A stretch of 64,000 nt of DNA, taken from Paraphaeosphaeria minitans. Its lineage: Eukaryota; Ascomycota; Dothideomycetes; Pleosporales; Didymosphaeriaceae. The stretch is from positions 186,001 to 250,000 of the forward strand of contig WJXW01000011.1 of assembly GCA_015832175.1 (NCBI GenBank), read 5' to 3'. The notes under the pieces were generated by a model that was not told where the DNA came from, did not search any database, and saw nothing but the letters and a program-made list of their open reading frames with translations. Position 1 is the stretch's first letter. Each line of letters starts with the position of its first letter. This document shows positions 15,078-26,959 of the stretch, piece by piece. Position numbers and translations under genes: made by a program.

Positions 15078-15644
15078 TCACGTTATTGTTGTAGCTTCAG
15101 TAGGAGCCTCGTCTGTTTCCCATGGCTTCTTTCGCCTTGATTGTGTAGCTTGCGAGGCCTGTCCGATGAGGAGCGTGTCCGGTATATCCTTGATGCCCGG
15201 GATGGGCTGTCCGGTAGTGACCAGCTCTACGATGTGTGCGAACGACGTAGGATAGGGCGCTGCAGGCTCGCTCGCGTTCGCGGAAGTTTCAGGGAGAATG
15301 CCGCCTACATTGTCGGTAGACGCGGCGGGGGGAGCTTGCACGCCGTTGGGCACGAGAGTGGGGCGGCCGCGCGCATTGCGGTAGGCTTTGTAGGTGTCGA
15401 AGTCGACACTTGTGTTGTATTTTCTTAGACAGTCAGTATGCGCACATTCCCGCTGCAGCTTGGTAACATACCTCGCATAGTAGAAACATCGTGCCCGCAG
15501 CGTCAGTTCAGAGGCCTGCTCGGGCGAGGCGTTGCTGCCCAGAATCGCACTCAGACCAGACTGGAACTCGGCATCGTCGTCCCAGCTGTACTGCTCCAGG
15601 GACTCGTAGACGTCGTTCAGCCCATCTGCTGCGGCGACGCTCAT
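15078..15644 (-). CDS. PEX39: PEX39-like peroxin with KPWE motif
   Basis: Two exons, 15644-15472 and 15423-15078, with a 48 bp intron; 172 aa. The N-terminal part is acidic and helical (residues 8-60). The C-terminus holds PIPGIKDIP at 131-139 and a basic RRKKPWE ending at residue 160. That pair of motifs marks the small peroxin recently named PEX39 (yeast YJR012C, human C6orf226). As I recall that work, PEX39 assists PEX7 in importing PTS2 proteins, and the KPWE motif is shared with PEX13. No membrane segment is seen, so a cytosolic/peripheral role is expected. It diverges from SCD6 across about 250 bp. The assignment rests on the motifs read here; the function is inferred from the family. 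Confidence 0.75.
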   Translation of the reverse strand: MSVAAADGLNDVYESLEQYSWDDDAEFQSGLSAILGSNASPEQASELTLRARCFYYARYVTKLQRECAHTDCLRKYNTSVDFDTYKAYRNARGRPTLVPNGVQAPPAASTDNVGGILPETSANASEPAAPYPTSFAHIVELVTTGQPIPGIKDIPDTLLIGQASQATQSRRKKPWETDEAPTEATTIT

Positions 15645-15895
15645 GGCTGCGAGTAAAGGTCGGGCATGAAAGTGGGGTGGAGGAGCATGGGCCTCTGGTG
15701 AGGTAGGTACCTGGGCCGAAGCTTAGCCGGAGTTGCATGCAGTTCTCTTCGCTTTCGCTCTCACCCACAAACCTCACTCTCTCTTCCGCCCATCCCCTTC
15801 ACCTCCCCGAACAGCGCTCTCCTTTCTTTTCTTCTTCTGCTCTACTCAAGCCATACTTGTTTAACTTTCCTGAGCACTGTGCGTCCGCCGGCATC
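15645..15895. promoter_or_regulatory. Divergent promoter between PEX39-like gene and SCD6
   Basis: A 251 bp interval between two start codons facing away from each other. It contains AGGTAGGTACCT (about 15700-15712) and a long C/T-rich tract (15770-15850) on the SCD6 side, typical of fungal core promoters. Individual factor sites were not identified. Confidence 0.5.
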
Positions 15896-17955
15896 ATGTC
15901 CGAGTACATTGGGTACGTCTCAGCCGCGCCATCAATTGGAGCTTCCGCTGACACGCATTGCGCAGTGCTCGCATATCCCTCATCTCCAAGAGCGACATCC
16001 GGTATGCTCGCATCCATTGAGAGAGCTTTGCGCACGTGCTGAGTGGCCTAGATACGTCGGCACGCTCGTCAACATCAACTCAGTAGAATCCACCGTCTCG
16101 CTCGACAATGTGCGATCGTTCGGTACAGAAGGCCGTCGTGGCGGTACCGATGAGTACGGACCGTCAGATGCAGTCTATGAGCAGATTGTGTTTCGTGGCA
16201 GCGACGTGAAGGACCTGCGCATCGAGGAGACGCCCAAAGAGGAGCCTCCCATGCCGCAAGACCCCGCCATCATCGGAGTAAGTCACGCCCCCTTCCGTGA
16301 CGTCCTAGGGTACAATGATTAAACATTTTCGGATGTAAACCATTTAAACCACCGAGAGCGCAAAACCGTGTGGATATCTTCCGTTGCCTTCCTTCTGAGT
16401 ACCCCTCAATACCTTTTACTTTCGTAGCTATCTTGCAAAGAGCTCCGCTGACATGGCACGTTGGGTTGTACAGGTACAGCAGGTTCAGCGACAGGAAGGT
16501 CCTCAGCCTGACCAGCGCGCACAGCCACCAAACCAAAACTTCCCTCAACCCCCGCCTGGACCATTTCCCCCTGGCGGTTACCCACCGTTTGGGCACCCGC
16601 CGCCGCCTTACGCCAATAGGTTCGGACCACAAGGTAGCTTTCCTGGCGGCCCTCCTGGACCTTTCCCACCAGGTGGCCCTCCTGGAGGGTTTGGCATGCC
16701 CGGTCCATACGGTTATGGAGTGCCTCCACCAGGATGGGGCCCACCAGGCCAGTTCAACGGACCTCCGGGTCCCTTCCCTGGCCAAGGCCCCATCGGTCCA
16801 CCCGGCCAGCAACAGCCTCAACAAAACCAGAACCAGAACCAGCCACCGACGGGACCTAAAGGTGCACCGGCTGGTCCTCCAGTCAACCAGGACGAGAAGC
16901 CTAATGCTCAACCCAAGGTAGCGGAGGCGGACGGTAGCGCGAAGTCCACAGAACAAAAATCCAACGCGAAGCCTTCAGGCGCCACTCCCACACCCTCTGC
17001 CTCTGCTGCAAAGCAGCCTCCTCCTCCTCCCGTCGACTCGAAACCGCCCGTTGCAGCAGCTCTTGCTCCTCCTGCACAGGCTGCTGGAGCACCAAAGGCT
17101 GCACCGACTGGCCCCAAGAGCGGCCGCATCGCCCCCGCCGTGCCTCTTGTCAGCCCTGGCCAGAGGAAAGTTGCGCCCCAAGCTCAGCTCGTTGCTGCTG
17201 CTGCCGCAGTACAAGGCCAGTCAAGCGCTGATCCCACCCAAAACTACCAGAACGCCACCCAGGCTGCGACCGCTGCCGTAGCAGCGGCCATGGCAAAGCT
17301 TGAAGTCGGAAGGACTCATGCACCGCCTGCAGCACAGCCGATGAACGCAAATCTTCAGCAACGGATCGACGAGATGCGAGATGAGCAGGCCCGAAGGGGC
17401 GGACCGGCTCACCGCGGAGGCAACCGAGGAGGTCGCGGCGGTCGAGGTGGCAGCGCTCAACACGTGAAGCTGGAGATTCCCGCGACAGACTTCGACTTTG
17501 CATCCGCTAATGCCAAGTTCAACAAGATGGATTCTGTCAAGGAGGCTATCGCGTCAGGCTCACCACTTGGTGAGGGCGTCTCCTCGCCCCTTGCCGTCGA
17601 GACTGCTAGCAACGGTCACGCGGCGGAATCTAGCTCTGGAAACGTTGTCATTCCTCCCCCTGCGGCCTACAACAAGTCTTCGAGCTTTTTCGACAACATA
17701 TCAAGCGAGCTCAAGGACCGTGAGGACTCAGCCACCAATCGTGGCCAGCAATTCCGAACCCAGGAGAGGGCCAAGAACATGGAGACGTTTGGCCAAGGCA
17801 GCGTCGATGGCTTCCGGGGTGGATACCGTGGACGCGGTCGCGGCCGTGGCCGGGGTCGTGGACGCGGCCTCAATGGTGGTGGCGGCGGCGGCGGCGGCGG
17901 CGGCTTCCGCGGCGGTCGCGGTCGAGGCGGACAGTTTGGCGAGCAGCAGGCTTAG
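15896..17955 (+). CDS. SCD6: SCD6/LSM14-family mRNA decapping and translation regulator
   Basis: Four exons: 15896-15912, 15966-16001, 16052-16277 and 16474-17955; 586 aa. The first two are tiny, as usual for this family, and the joins restore an N-terminal Lsm14 (Sm-like) domain (residues 1 to about 85). A Pro/Gly/Gln-rich low-complexity region follows. Then come the FDF box (about 425, TDFDFASANAKFN), the FFD box (about 492, SSFFDNISSE), the TFG box (about 524, ERAKNMETFG) and a C-terminal RGG/poly-Gly tail. This is the full domain order of yeast Scd6, S. pombe Sum2 and animal LSM14. These proteins bind DHH1/DDX6, EDC3 and eIF4G, repress translation and gather in P-bodies. Confidence 0.92.
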
Positions 17956-18829
17956 TCGGCCGATCAGTGGCAGGTCGTCTGCGAACCTCACCAGCATTTT
18001 CTTTTCGAAACTGGGTCACTCGTCCACGGAATGCAGTGTCCGCATCTTGGGCGCCTTGGCGACGAACGCGATGCTACTGACGACGTTCACGAGGTCTTTC
18101 TCACATTGAGTCGGGTTATTGGGACAGCTTCACAATCATGAAAGAAGGGCATCGGTTTCTACGACATTATCATTGTTTTTCAGCGAAAGGATGGGGATTT
18201 GGATTTGGGAGTCGTTTCTTGCGGCGCTCTGTACAAGTATGGATTGGGCGGTGGGCGCGGTCTTGCGTCGAACTGTATGGCTTACGGAGAGGATGATATC
18301 CCGGTGACGAAGCGATGAATGGAGTCGCCATGTGCCGACTGGTAGCACGTTGCGAATGAATACGACGTTGATTGGAGTGACATTGGGTCTTTATATCCTA
18401 CGTACGACTATGATGTGAAGCCATTGCAACCTTGACCTTGTATCCTCAGGCACTTCAGCGTGCCTTGCATCATGTAAACCCGAATGGGAGCGTTGAGTTG
18501 CTTTTTTCATGGGATAGGTAGATAGTCTACCTAGTGCCCGTGCATTGCGATGACGACGGAAGCAGCCTCGCATGGACGGCCACGTGCTCAACCATTGGCT
18601 GTCGCGATCGCGAAGAGCTTCCCCGCAAGGTCGCGCATCAACAAATCTCTGTCGCTGCAGACGAAACTTGATACCTATGTACGTTATTCCTCACGGCTGC
18701 TGATATACGCCCGGACATCTTTAGTGCTTGCCGTTCGCTAGCTTTCCTGCCTTGTTGCCTCTCCGTCAATTGCTTGTCTCGATAGCTGTCTCGATAGCTC
18801 CAGCAACCGCGCGCGCGGATTGATCCACG
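17956..18829. other. Intergenic region between SCD6 and VTC gene
   Basis: Contains the SCD6 3' UTR and the VTC promoter. No coding sequence is recognised. GATAGCTGTCTC is directly repeated in part just before the VTC start (18779-18800). Confidence 0.5.
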
Positions 18830-21395
18830 ATGAAGTTCGGCACCACCCTGCGCAAGAGCGTCTACGCGCCGTGGAAGGACCAGTACATCGACTACAACAA
18901 GCTCAAGAACCTACTCCGCGAGCACGATGACGACAAGCCGTGGACCTCGGACGACGTGACGCAGTTCACCGAGGAGCTTGCCAGCGTGCAGCTGGAGAAG
19001 GTGTACAACTTTAAGAGGGGCGTTCAGGAGAAGCTTAAGGAGCGCACGACGGCCTGCGAGAAGAGACTCGAGCCATTGGCCATCGGCATCAAGGCTGAGC
19101 AAGGCAAGGACAGCGGCGAGGCGGCGTCTTCGTCCAAGGACAACAAGTCAGACGTGCCGCCCGCGGAGAGGAAAAGGCTGCTGCAGCAGGTGCTGAAGGA
19201 GCTCGACGACATCACCAGGGAGGTCAAGGAGCTGGAGAAGTACGGGCGCATCAACTACACGGCCGTGATCAAGGCGACCAAGAAGCACGACAAGCTGCGC
19301 GGGCGGGCGTACCGTCTGAGGCCCTTTATCAATGCGCGCCTCACCCAAAAGCCCATCTACACTGAGGACCAGAGCCCACTACTGTACCGCCTCTCGGCCA
19401 TGTATAGCTTCGTGCGCCAGAGCCTGGATGGCAAGCCGCAGGAGGCGCTATCGTTTGCGGACAATGCTAGCGATAAGGACGAGTTTACCTCATACAAGTG
19501 TACGTCACATATTCCCAGTCCTACCATCACCGGCTAATTCGCGCAGTCTGGGTTCACAAGGAGAACCTGCTCGAGGTCAAGACCGTAATCCTCCGTCGCC
19601 TCCCCGTCCTCGTGTACAACCCGCAGACCTCCAAGGTCGCCGAAGGGTCCCAGCGCGATCCCACTATTACTTCCATATACTTTGACAACCAGGACTTCCC
19701 GCTCTACACGGACAAGGTCAATCATGTTCCCAATGCGGCGTCTCTTCGTCTTAGGTGGTACGGCCAGCTTGCCGAAAAGCCCACCATTCACGTCGAGAAG
19801 AAGGAGATGAAGGACGGGGATGTAGCTGAGGAGCAGCGCTTCTCCATCAAAGAAAAGTACATCCAGCCGTTCATCGCCGGCAAGTACCACATGGAGAAGC
19901 AGATCCAGAAGATGGAGGCGCGCGGTGCCCAGGACCCACAAGATGTCAAGGAGTTTAATAAGTCCGTCAACGACATTTCCAAATTCATCAAGGAAAAGGA
20001 TCTCCAGCCTGTCTTGCGCGCGAATTACACTCGCACCGCGTTCCAGATTCCCGGCGATAACCGCGTACGTGTCTCGCTGGACACAAACTTGGCTCTTATC
20101 CGCGAGGATTCGCTGGACTTGGATCGTCCCTGCCGTGACCCCGACGACTGGCATAGGCGAGATATCGACGATCGCCAGATGGAGTACCCATTCAAGGAGA
20201 TCAGAAAGGGCGAGCGGTATGACTTTCCGCACGCAATCTTGGAGATCAAGGTGAAAGGCTTGAAGAAGTACGAATGGATCGAGGATCTGATCAACTCCCA
20301 CTTGGTCAAGGAGGCTCCTCGTTTCTCCAAATTCGTTCAGGGTGTTGCCAAACTATTCGAAGACCAGGTACGTGAAGTCGCATGCATTCCACACTGCTCG
20401 CCATCCCCCGCATCTACTGACACGCCCAGGTGAACACGTTCCCCTTCTGGCTTAGCGAGGTAGAGACAGACATCAAGCGTGAACCCGAAGCCGCGTTCGA
20501 AGAAGAGCAGAAGAAGAAGCTGAAAGCCGCCGAAGATGATTTCGCCGTCGGCAGCCTCTTCGGCGCCCATGCAAGGTGCGCACTATCCGTCCAACCCCCC
20601 CCCCCCCCAAACATACTCACCCATCACAGCCCCAGCTACCGCCCCTCGGTCATCTCCACCGTCGGCTCCCCCGCCGCCGGCACCTCCGCGCGCAAAGCTA
20701 GCGCCCCTCCTCCCTCCTCCCTCTCCATCGAGCAAACCACGAAGCAACAAGCCGAGGAAATCGACAGCGACGACGGCGCCGCCGCCACCACCATCCCCGG
20801 CCGCACGACAGCCCTCTCCTCCCTCTTCCCCTCCTTCTCCACCTCCAAGTACGCCCGCAGCAAGGAGTCCGCCGCCAAAGCCATCGCGCTGCCCCCCGGC
20901 GTCCGGCACCCGGGCGTCTGGATCAAGGACCAGGGCCCCGTGCGCGTAGAAGCCAAAGTCTGGCTCGCCAACCAACGCACTTTCATCAAGTGGCAGCACG
21001 TCTCCGTGCTGCTGGCGAGCTTGTCCCTGGGCCTGTACAACGCCGCCGGCGAATCAAACAACATCGCGCGCGTCCTGGCGGTGGTGTACACGTGCGTCGC
21101 GCTCTTCACGCTGCTGTGGGGATACGGCGTTTACATGTGGCGAAGGAGGCTGATCATGCGGAGGAGCGGGACGGACTTTGACAGCGTGGTTGGCCCGCTG
21201 GTCGTCGCGGTGGGGTTGGCCGTTGCGCTGTGTTTGAATTTCGGGCTCAAATATCGGGGCATCTTGAACGAGCGCGGGCACGGGCACGGGCACGGTCACG
21301 GTCATGGTCACGGTCACGCGAGGCATAATGGGACGGTTGCGGCTGCGGCGGCGTTGGTCGAGATGGTGGCTGAGAGGATTGAGCTGGTGAGGTAG
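18830..21395 (+). CDS. VTC2: Vacuolar transporter chaperone subunit, Vtc2/Vtc3 type
   Basis: Exons 18830-19499, 19547-20367, 20430-20575 and 20630-21395, about 800 aa. The last intron (54 bp, in frame, with a poly-C run) is inferred from its GT..CACAG ends. The N-terminal SPX domain senses inositol pyrophosphate. The central triphosphate-tunnel domain keeps the LRLRWYG pair of arginines, a VEKK lysine and the EIK motif. Ser/Thr/Pro-rich sequence and a membrane domain (VEAKVWLANQRTF, then three hydrophobic segments) follow. The match in the DIKREPEAAFEEEQ stretch and the long linker favour Vtc2/3 over Vtc4. In yeast the VTC complex makes polyphosphate and moves it into the vacuole, with Vtc4 as the polymerase. 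A (His-Gly)n run interrupts the C-terminus (from about 21277 to 21320). Confidence 0.88.
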
Positions 21396-21923
21396 GTATT
21401 TATTCAGCTCGGGGAAACGGGAGGGGTTGGTGTAAGGCGATGATGGATTGCGGGATGCACGCGTGGATCTGGAGCACCGCCACGGCCAGTCTATCCGCAG
21501 GGTTGTGTCGTGTCGCGAGTACGTTTGTCTGCGGGGGGTTTTTCTGTACACCAAGATGCTATTACTATTTGTCTGTTGTGATTCTGGAGCGGTGTGATGG
21601 CGGTTTGATGGCCGTGGTGTGGCGTGACTGCTCTACCTACTGTTTAGTCGAGCACATGTATCAATTCGCACCTCAGGTAACAGCGATGCTATTCCCGGAT
21701 CGAGTCCTCCCGTGTTCTTCTAGGCATGAAGTGTTACTTGGTGTTTCCATCTCAACGCTCCTGTACATTACGTTGCATATATACTATGATCCAAAGCCAA
21801 ACATCCACACCAGCGCCAGAGGGTATCAAGATCCGCTCGCGTACATCGAAATGAGAATTCCACGTCACGCCCAAAACCAATGCCGAAGCATCCCCCCCCC
21901 CTCCCCCCTCGATTCTTCCCCCT
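21396..21923. other. Convergent intergenic region between VTC and Abp2-domain genes
   Basis: The two genes end facing each other over about 530 bp. No gene is seen. It presumably holds both 3' UTRs. Confidence 0.5.
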
Positions 21924-24900
21924 TCACAAAACCGCCTCCAACACCCTCTCCCTCAGCACCCTCGCCTCCTCCTCCTTCTCCACCAACTTCCTCTGCACAG
22001 CCTCAAACCTACTCTTCCACCCCGCCGCCGTCCCCGGCGTCTGTCCATGTCCCTGTCCCTCCAACTCCTCTTTCCCCCCCTCCCCACCCACACCCACACC
22101 CTTGACGACCCACTCCCCCACCAGCCCCGGCCCAAAACTCACACCAAAAAACACATCGAACGACTCCCGCAGGGCCGCAGCATCGGCACCGCCTTCGGCC
22201 TCGGAGAAGTCCGACGAGACGGGCGACTCGTACCCGTCGCCGCCCACGCGGAAGCGCACGCATTCGACCCTCTTGACGCCGCCGGCGGGCCCGCCGACGC
22301 CCAGGCCGACGGCGGATGCGAGGCCCAGACAGCTCGCGATGGCGATGGCGAGGACGGGCTGGGACATGGTTTTGGGCGAGGAGGGGGAGGACGAGGACGG
22401 GGAGGGGGGTGTGAGGGGCGATAGGATGGCGGAGGCGAGGGCCTTGGCTTCGGTGCCGGAGAGGCGCTTGCGGCGGCCGATGAGGGGTGCGCGGATGAGG
22501 GAGGCGGCGAGGGCGCGTTTGAGGGCGTCGGGGGCGAGGGTGGGGAGGGAGCTTGAGGGCGTCGTGGCTTCTGGAGGGACGGCCTGAGCTTGGGCCTGCG
22601 CTTGCGGAGAGGTGGTTGAAAATTTGGCGGGGGAGGATGTCTGGAGGTGCTGGTGCTGGTGCTGGTGCTGGGCTTGATCAGGGGGTTGGTCATACAGCGG
22701 GCCTGCGCGTTGGTTTGAGCTTGTCGAGGCGTCATTCTCCTGCCCGTTCACAAGCACCGTGGGCGTGACCAGTCGCACGGGATTCCCGAGACTCGGCGGC
22801 ACTTGCAGACTCAGTCTGTGGCCGCGCTGCGAAGTGTTGGGGATCTGGGCGTCCATGTTCGTGGGCGAGACGGCTGAGGCTGGCGTGGGAGGGAAGCGGA
22901 AGTGGTGCTCTGCAGCTGGGGGGTCTGAGTGTGCTCTCTCCACTATCGGCGTCAGATTCCCTAGATTCCTATTTACGTCTATCGTGGGTCCCTCTTTGGT
23001 TTTGGGGTTGGCGGGAAATGTGACGAAGGGCCCATCGCGGACGGAGCGGTTGCTCGGCGGTCTGCCTCGAAGCTTGCCTGTGGAAGAGCTGTTGCTTGGC
23101 CATGCTGAGGATACCGCGGGTCCGTGTCGTCGTCGCGACCGTTTCGAGCTCGAAGGGGTAATTGCGGACTGAGGTTCGTCGAAGAAATCAGGGTGAGCTG
23201 AGTGTGGCGTGACAGCAGAAAGGGGGTGCGGTGTAGTTGGGTTTTCCTGCGTATTCAAGCGCCATCGAAGCTGCTGCCCTGACATGGGTGATGCTGAATA
23301 CGGCGTGAGGTTCTTGTTCGGATTCATTCGGCCAGGTGCTGATGCCGCCGTCAAAGCAGAAGACGGTGTAATGGCGGATGCCGTCCACGGATCGTGCGTC
23401 CCTAGAAAACCCTCCATGTGATCTGGGTGGGCGCTGCCTGGATACGCAGACTGTGGTTGCAGAACATTTCCAAAAGGTATGGACGTGTCTAGCTGAGGAC
23501 GTTTGGGAGCTGGTGAGTGGTCGATCATGTCTACGTCGTCTTCGCCTTCATCTGCTTTCCTGCGTCCGCGCTTCGGGCGGAACTTGGGATCGAGAGCTCT
23601 GATCGCCAGATCCTCTTCTAGGGGCACTCCATCGCGTCCATTCTCCGGGAACGGGTTATGAGGTGACGGAATTTGTAAGTAGTATGGATGTTGTTTACCC
23701 AGCATATATTCGAAGAACGCATCGATATGCATCGCACGCATCCATCGCTAACATCGTCAGTATCCCAATAAGACACAAGAGAAAAGAAAGACAGAAGAAG
23801 TAGGAGTAAATATTGAGGCTGTGGACATAGGCACCCTGACGTAGCCCATACAGGATGATTGCTCGCCCTGCATAGGATGTCTTGGACCAACAATCCCAGA
23901 GGACAAAAGCGTATTAGCATGGAGCAAGTACATGAATGCTCTAAGTGACGTGTTCAGTTCCCGTATCCGGATACTTTAACCCTGCGGTTCTCACGTGCGG
24001 TGTTGTTGTGCATAATGCTTGGATGCATCGACGGGCTATTCAACTTTTGATGGTCATCATATCGCGCACAAGCAGTCCAGAGACCATGACCTATCAAATG
24101 CGAAATGCAAATGGAGGCAATGCAGAGGCCCGATTGTAGAGTGTGGTACTGCGACTGATGAAGGTAAAAAAAACTGAATCTTACCTTCAAACGAACAGAG
24201 TACTGCTGTACTTTCTGCGTGCTCTGCCCCTTGTCTGTATCCGGTCGTTCTACACCCAGATTGAGCGCCAATTGCGTCCAAGTCTTGATCTCCCCTGCAT
24301 CAAACTTCCGTATAAGCTCAAAAAGCGCCCAAGTACTGAACGATTTGCCATCGCTCTTTGGTGGTGTTCGAAAGAGCCGCGTCAGTTCAGATGTATCTAT
24401 CGCAGTCGAGAAGTTCGGATTGCAGTACAAGATGAAGGTTGCGTAGGCTTGGTCAAGTGTATCGTCTGAAACATCGCGCGAGGGAGGTGGTCGGTCGGTC
24501 GGGACGTAGTTCGAGGTCATCTGCTTTGACTGACTGGCCGGGGACATCGCTGAGAAGCGCGGCGAGGCATTGGACGGTGTCGAGGGCGTCTGCGATGCGC
24601 GCGACATGTCGCCATAGAAGGCGTGGGCGAGGTGGCCGCTCCCCATGGAGGCATTGTCCGCCTGCAAGAGGTGGTTTGGCGGGGCGGAGTGGTGGACAGA
24701 TGACATGGGAGGATGTCCATTACGGTCTGCAGCGGCACTTTGCTCAAGATCTGGGTCAATTGTTGGTAGCTAAGCGTTGGCAGATCAGCGAGGTTCGCAT
24801 GCACCACAGGACATTGAAGCACATACAGCAGGGTGGCGGAACGGCGAGAATGCCGGACTACCGTGGGTGGAATGTTCAAAGTGACCGTGGGACGAGAGAT

Positions 24901-24940
24901 GTAAGCTGTGCTCCGACTCTGCGCCAAAGTCGACTTGCAT
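21924..24940 (-). CDS. abp2: ARS-binding protein 2 (Abp2) domain protein
   Basis: Three exons, 24940-24827, 24769-24185 and 23747-21924; 840 aa. The Abp2 domain runs from DDTLDQAYATFILYCNP through SDGKSFSTW and GQSTQKVQQYSVRLK (end of exon 2). It continues without loss as RWMRAMHIDAFFEYMLG at the start of exon 3, which confirms the 437 bp intron between them. Exon 1 is short and was chosen because it gives an in-frame ATG with a GTATGT donor and CTTAG acceptor. The rest is a long disordered Ser/Pro/Gln-rich region, ending in a Lys/Glu-rich helix. The S. pombe family founder binds the consensus of replication origins; filamentous-fungal members are mostly uncharacterised nuclear proteins. A weak hydrophobic stretch (Ile/Ala/Leu, near 22290-22350) lies in the C-terminal third. 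Confidence 0.85.
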
Positions 24941-25864
24941 GGTTTCGGAAACAGCTACAATCTGCGCTGAGGCCAAGCGGGTCAAGCCATGAGCACGCCT
25001 TGGGTCAGTGAGTCGAGTCAGACGCAACTTTTGCCTGTCCGATACGCACAACACGGCAATCGATAGGCTACGGGTGCGGGTTTCTGGGCTGTACGGCCGC
25101 CGAAGAGTATCTACAGAGCGGCTGTTGGTGACGCGCGCCAGGTGGCAGACAGGTCGCGGCCAGCGCGAACAAGCTAGGCGAATGCGCGCGGCTCGCGGAG
25201 TGCGGAGTGCGGAGTGCGCTCGAGGCAGGCGGCGGATGAAGTTGATCGCGGGTCGCTCGACGCGCGCGGGATAGGGTTCACGATGTCGCTGGTAATTAAC
25301 GGTCCTTCTGTCGCTTCTTGGGGCATTTAACAAACTTAAGCTGGCCCGAGAGAGCCAAGCCATCTATTCTTGGGGGCGTCTCTGTTTCGGCGGCAACAGC
25401 CAAAGCTCCCTAATGCATGATTGTTTGTGATTCGCTGCAGTGGGCATGAGTGGTTTCGAAGGTGTCCATGACTAGGGGAATGATACCTGATACCTTCACC
25501 TGGTGACGAGAACTGCTGGAAAAGCCCCGGAATTGCCTCCTGTAACCCCAGAGATAGGACAGCATTGTGTTCATGACATCCGAGTAAAAGGAACTCAAAG
25601 AAAGCAGATCCACAGCGAAATCGACTGCACGCTAAGACGTGTCCGTGTCCGTTGTGCACAAAGAAGCGTCTCGCCATGATGACACAGTGATGAAGAGTGA
25701 TGAAGCCGTGGATTGGACGAGACAGACAGATGGTGAGTGTTTTGCAAGTACTCCCGATCTTCGCTATCAACCAAAATTCGCGAAGGATCCTGGCATCGGG
25801 CAGTTCCAGCGTAGCTGCGCTTATGGGGCTGACAAGCACCCGTCGATTCTCGTGCCCATCCAGA
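24941..25864. other. Intergenic region upstream of Abp2-domain gene
   Basis: It includes the Abp2 promoter. A short direct repeat (GGAGTGC copies at about 25196-25219) is present. Minus-strand frames to about 25336-25839 may be the scrambled 3' part of the adjacent F-box fragment, but no clear protein homology could be read. Confidence 0.35.
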
Positions 25865-26204
25865 TCAATCTTCGTTATATGTGTAGTTCGGCCATCGGTG
25901 CTGATTCAGGTCCACGCGCACATGTTGAAGAGTCCCGTTTCCACGGTCGAGTAGAATATTCAAGTGACGACAGGACGTCTCCTGCAGATCTGCGTTCAGT
26001 GACTCCCATAGGACCGGAGCCATCAGTTGTTTCCACCCATTACTGACCAGGCACACATTCTTCTGGTCTCGACCGAGTCGTATCCATGAAAACTGAGCTC
26101 GTTGTGGCAATGAAGGGAATGCGTAACCTTGGGGCAATAAAACGACTCACAAACGCAAAGACGCTGAGTTTGAGTTCAGTCGGCAGACCAGCGAAGTTCG
26201 CCAT
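25865..26204 (-). pseudogene. F-box protein fragment
   Basis: A short exon 26204-26151 encodes an F-box start (ATG, then LPTELKLSVFAF). After a 58 bp intron the frame continues at 26092 with NVCLVSNGWKQLMAPVLWESL, which has the usual F-box helix spacing and the CLVSxxW...P.LW pattern of ascomycete F-box proteins. The frame then stops after about 93 codons, at 25865. Ascomycete F-box proteins are normally 300-600 aa, so this is probably a truncated or broken gene. A very short expressed protein is less likely. Confidence 0.45.
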
Positions 26205-26959
26205 AGCACTCGCGGTCGGTTTTTCCGTACATCCACCGTACGCCCGGTGTATGTCGCGCAGTGTAGTCGCTGTCCCTTGGGCGTGTGTGAAGGTCAGGTG
26301 GGCTTTGGCAGCAGGGTCGTGGCTGCCGTTTTCGTTGAGCGCGGGCGCGTTGGACGCGCCGGGCTACACGTTATCACGTGACTTGATCCATGCCCAGGCG
26401 CGGGCCCATGGTGAATACCAGTGCTTCAAAGCTCGAGCGAGAGATTGGTTGTTTTGTCGACGAGACAGCGAATGGGCACCTAACATAATCGCTGTTTATC
26501 ACCGTACTCTCGCTGCTCAATTCCAGGTCCGTTCTACACGGCATTGTTTCCATACAAGCTGGCACATATGCTTCGACGTGCTCGGTCCAGGATTCTACAG
26601 ACTTGACGGTAATTCACTCTACCTGGACTCTCTGAAATCGCCACATGGTCACTTTTAAGCGAGAGCAGGGATGCGGGAGATGACTTGGCACGATTAGGCC
26701 TAGCTGTGAATTCTGTAAATTATGGAACGAGGCGGGAATCTTCGATCCGAATCCCGGGAACTCCTTTTCACTTTGCGATATCGCCACGAAGACTCTCCAA
26801 CAAAACGCTGCAGACGCAAAACGTGTTTGGCGGTCTTCAACTCTTCGCTGTCCTGAGCGTGGTTCCCAGCAGCGCTCGTCCATAATTTGTTGCTATCGGT
26901 AACAGCGCGAGCCTAACAACAAGTCGCGCTGACCCAAGTCGCCAACGCAAACCGCCACC
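26205..26959. other. Intergenic region before ERG3
   Basis: Divergent interval between the F-box fragment and ERG3. A 190-codon plus-strand frame (26086-26658) lacks any recognisable feature and overlaps the F-box exon in antisense, so it is not called. Confidence 0.45.

Noticed and set aside
19534..20301. 255-codon antisense frame in the VTC gene
   Set aside because: Antisense shadow of the strongly conserved triphosphate-tunnel exon.
26086..26658. 190-codon plus-strand frame
   Set aside because: Antisense to the F-box fragment and without protein-like features.
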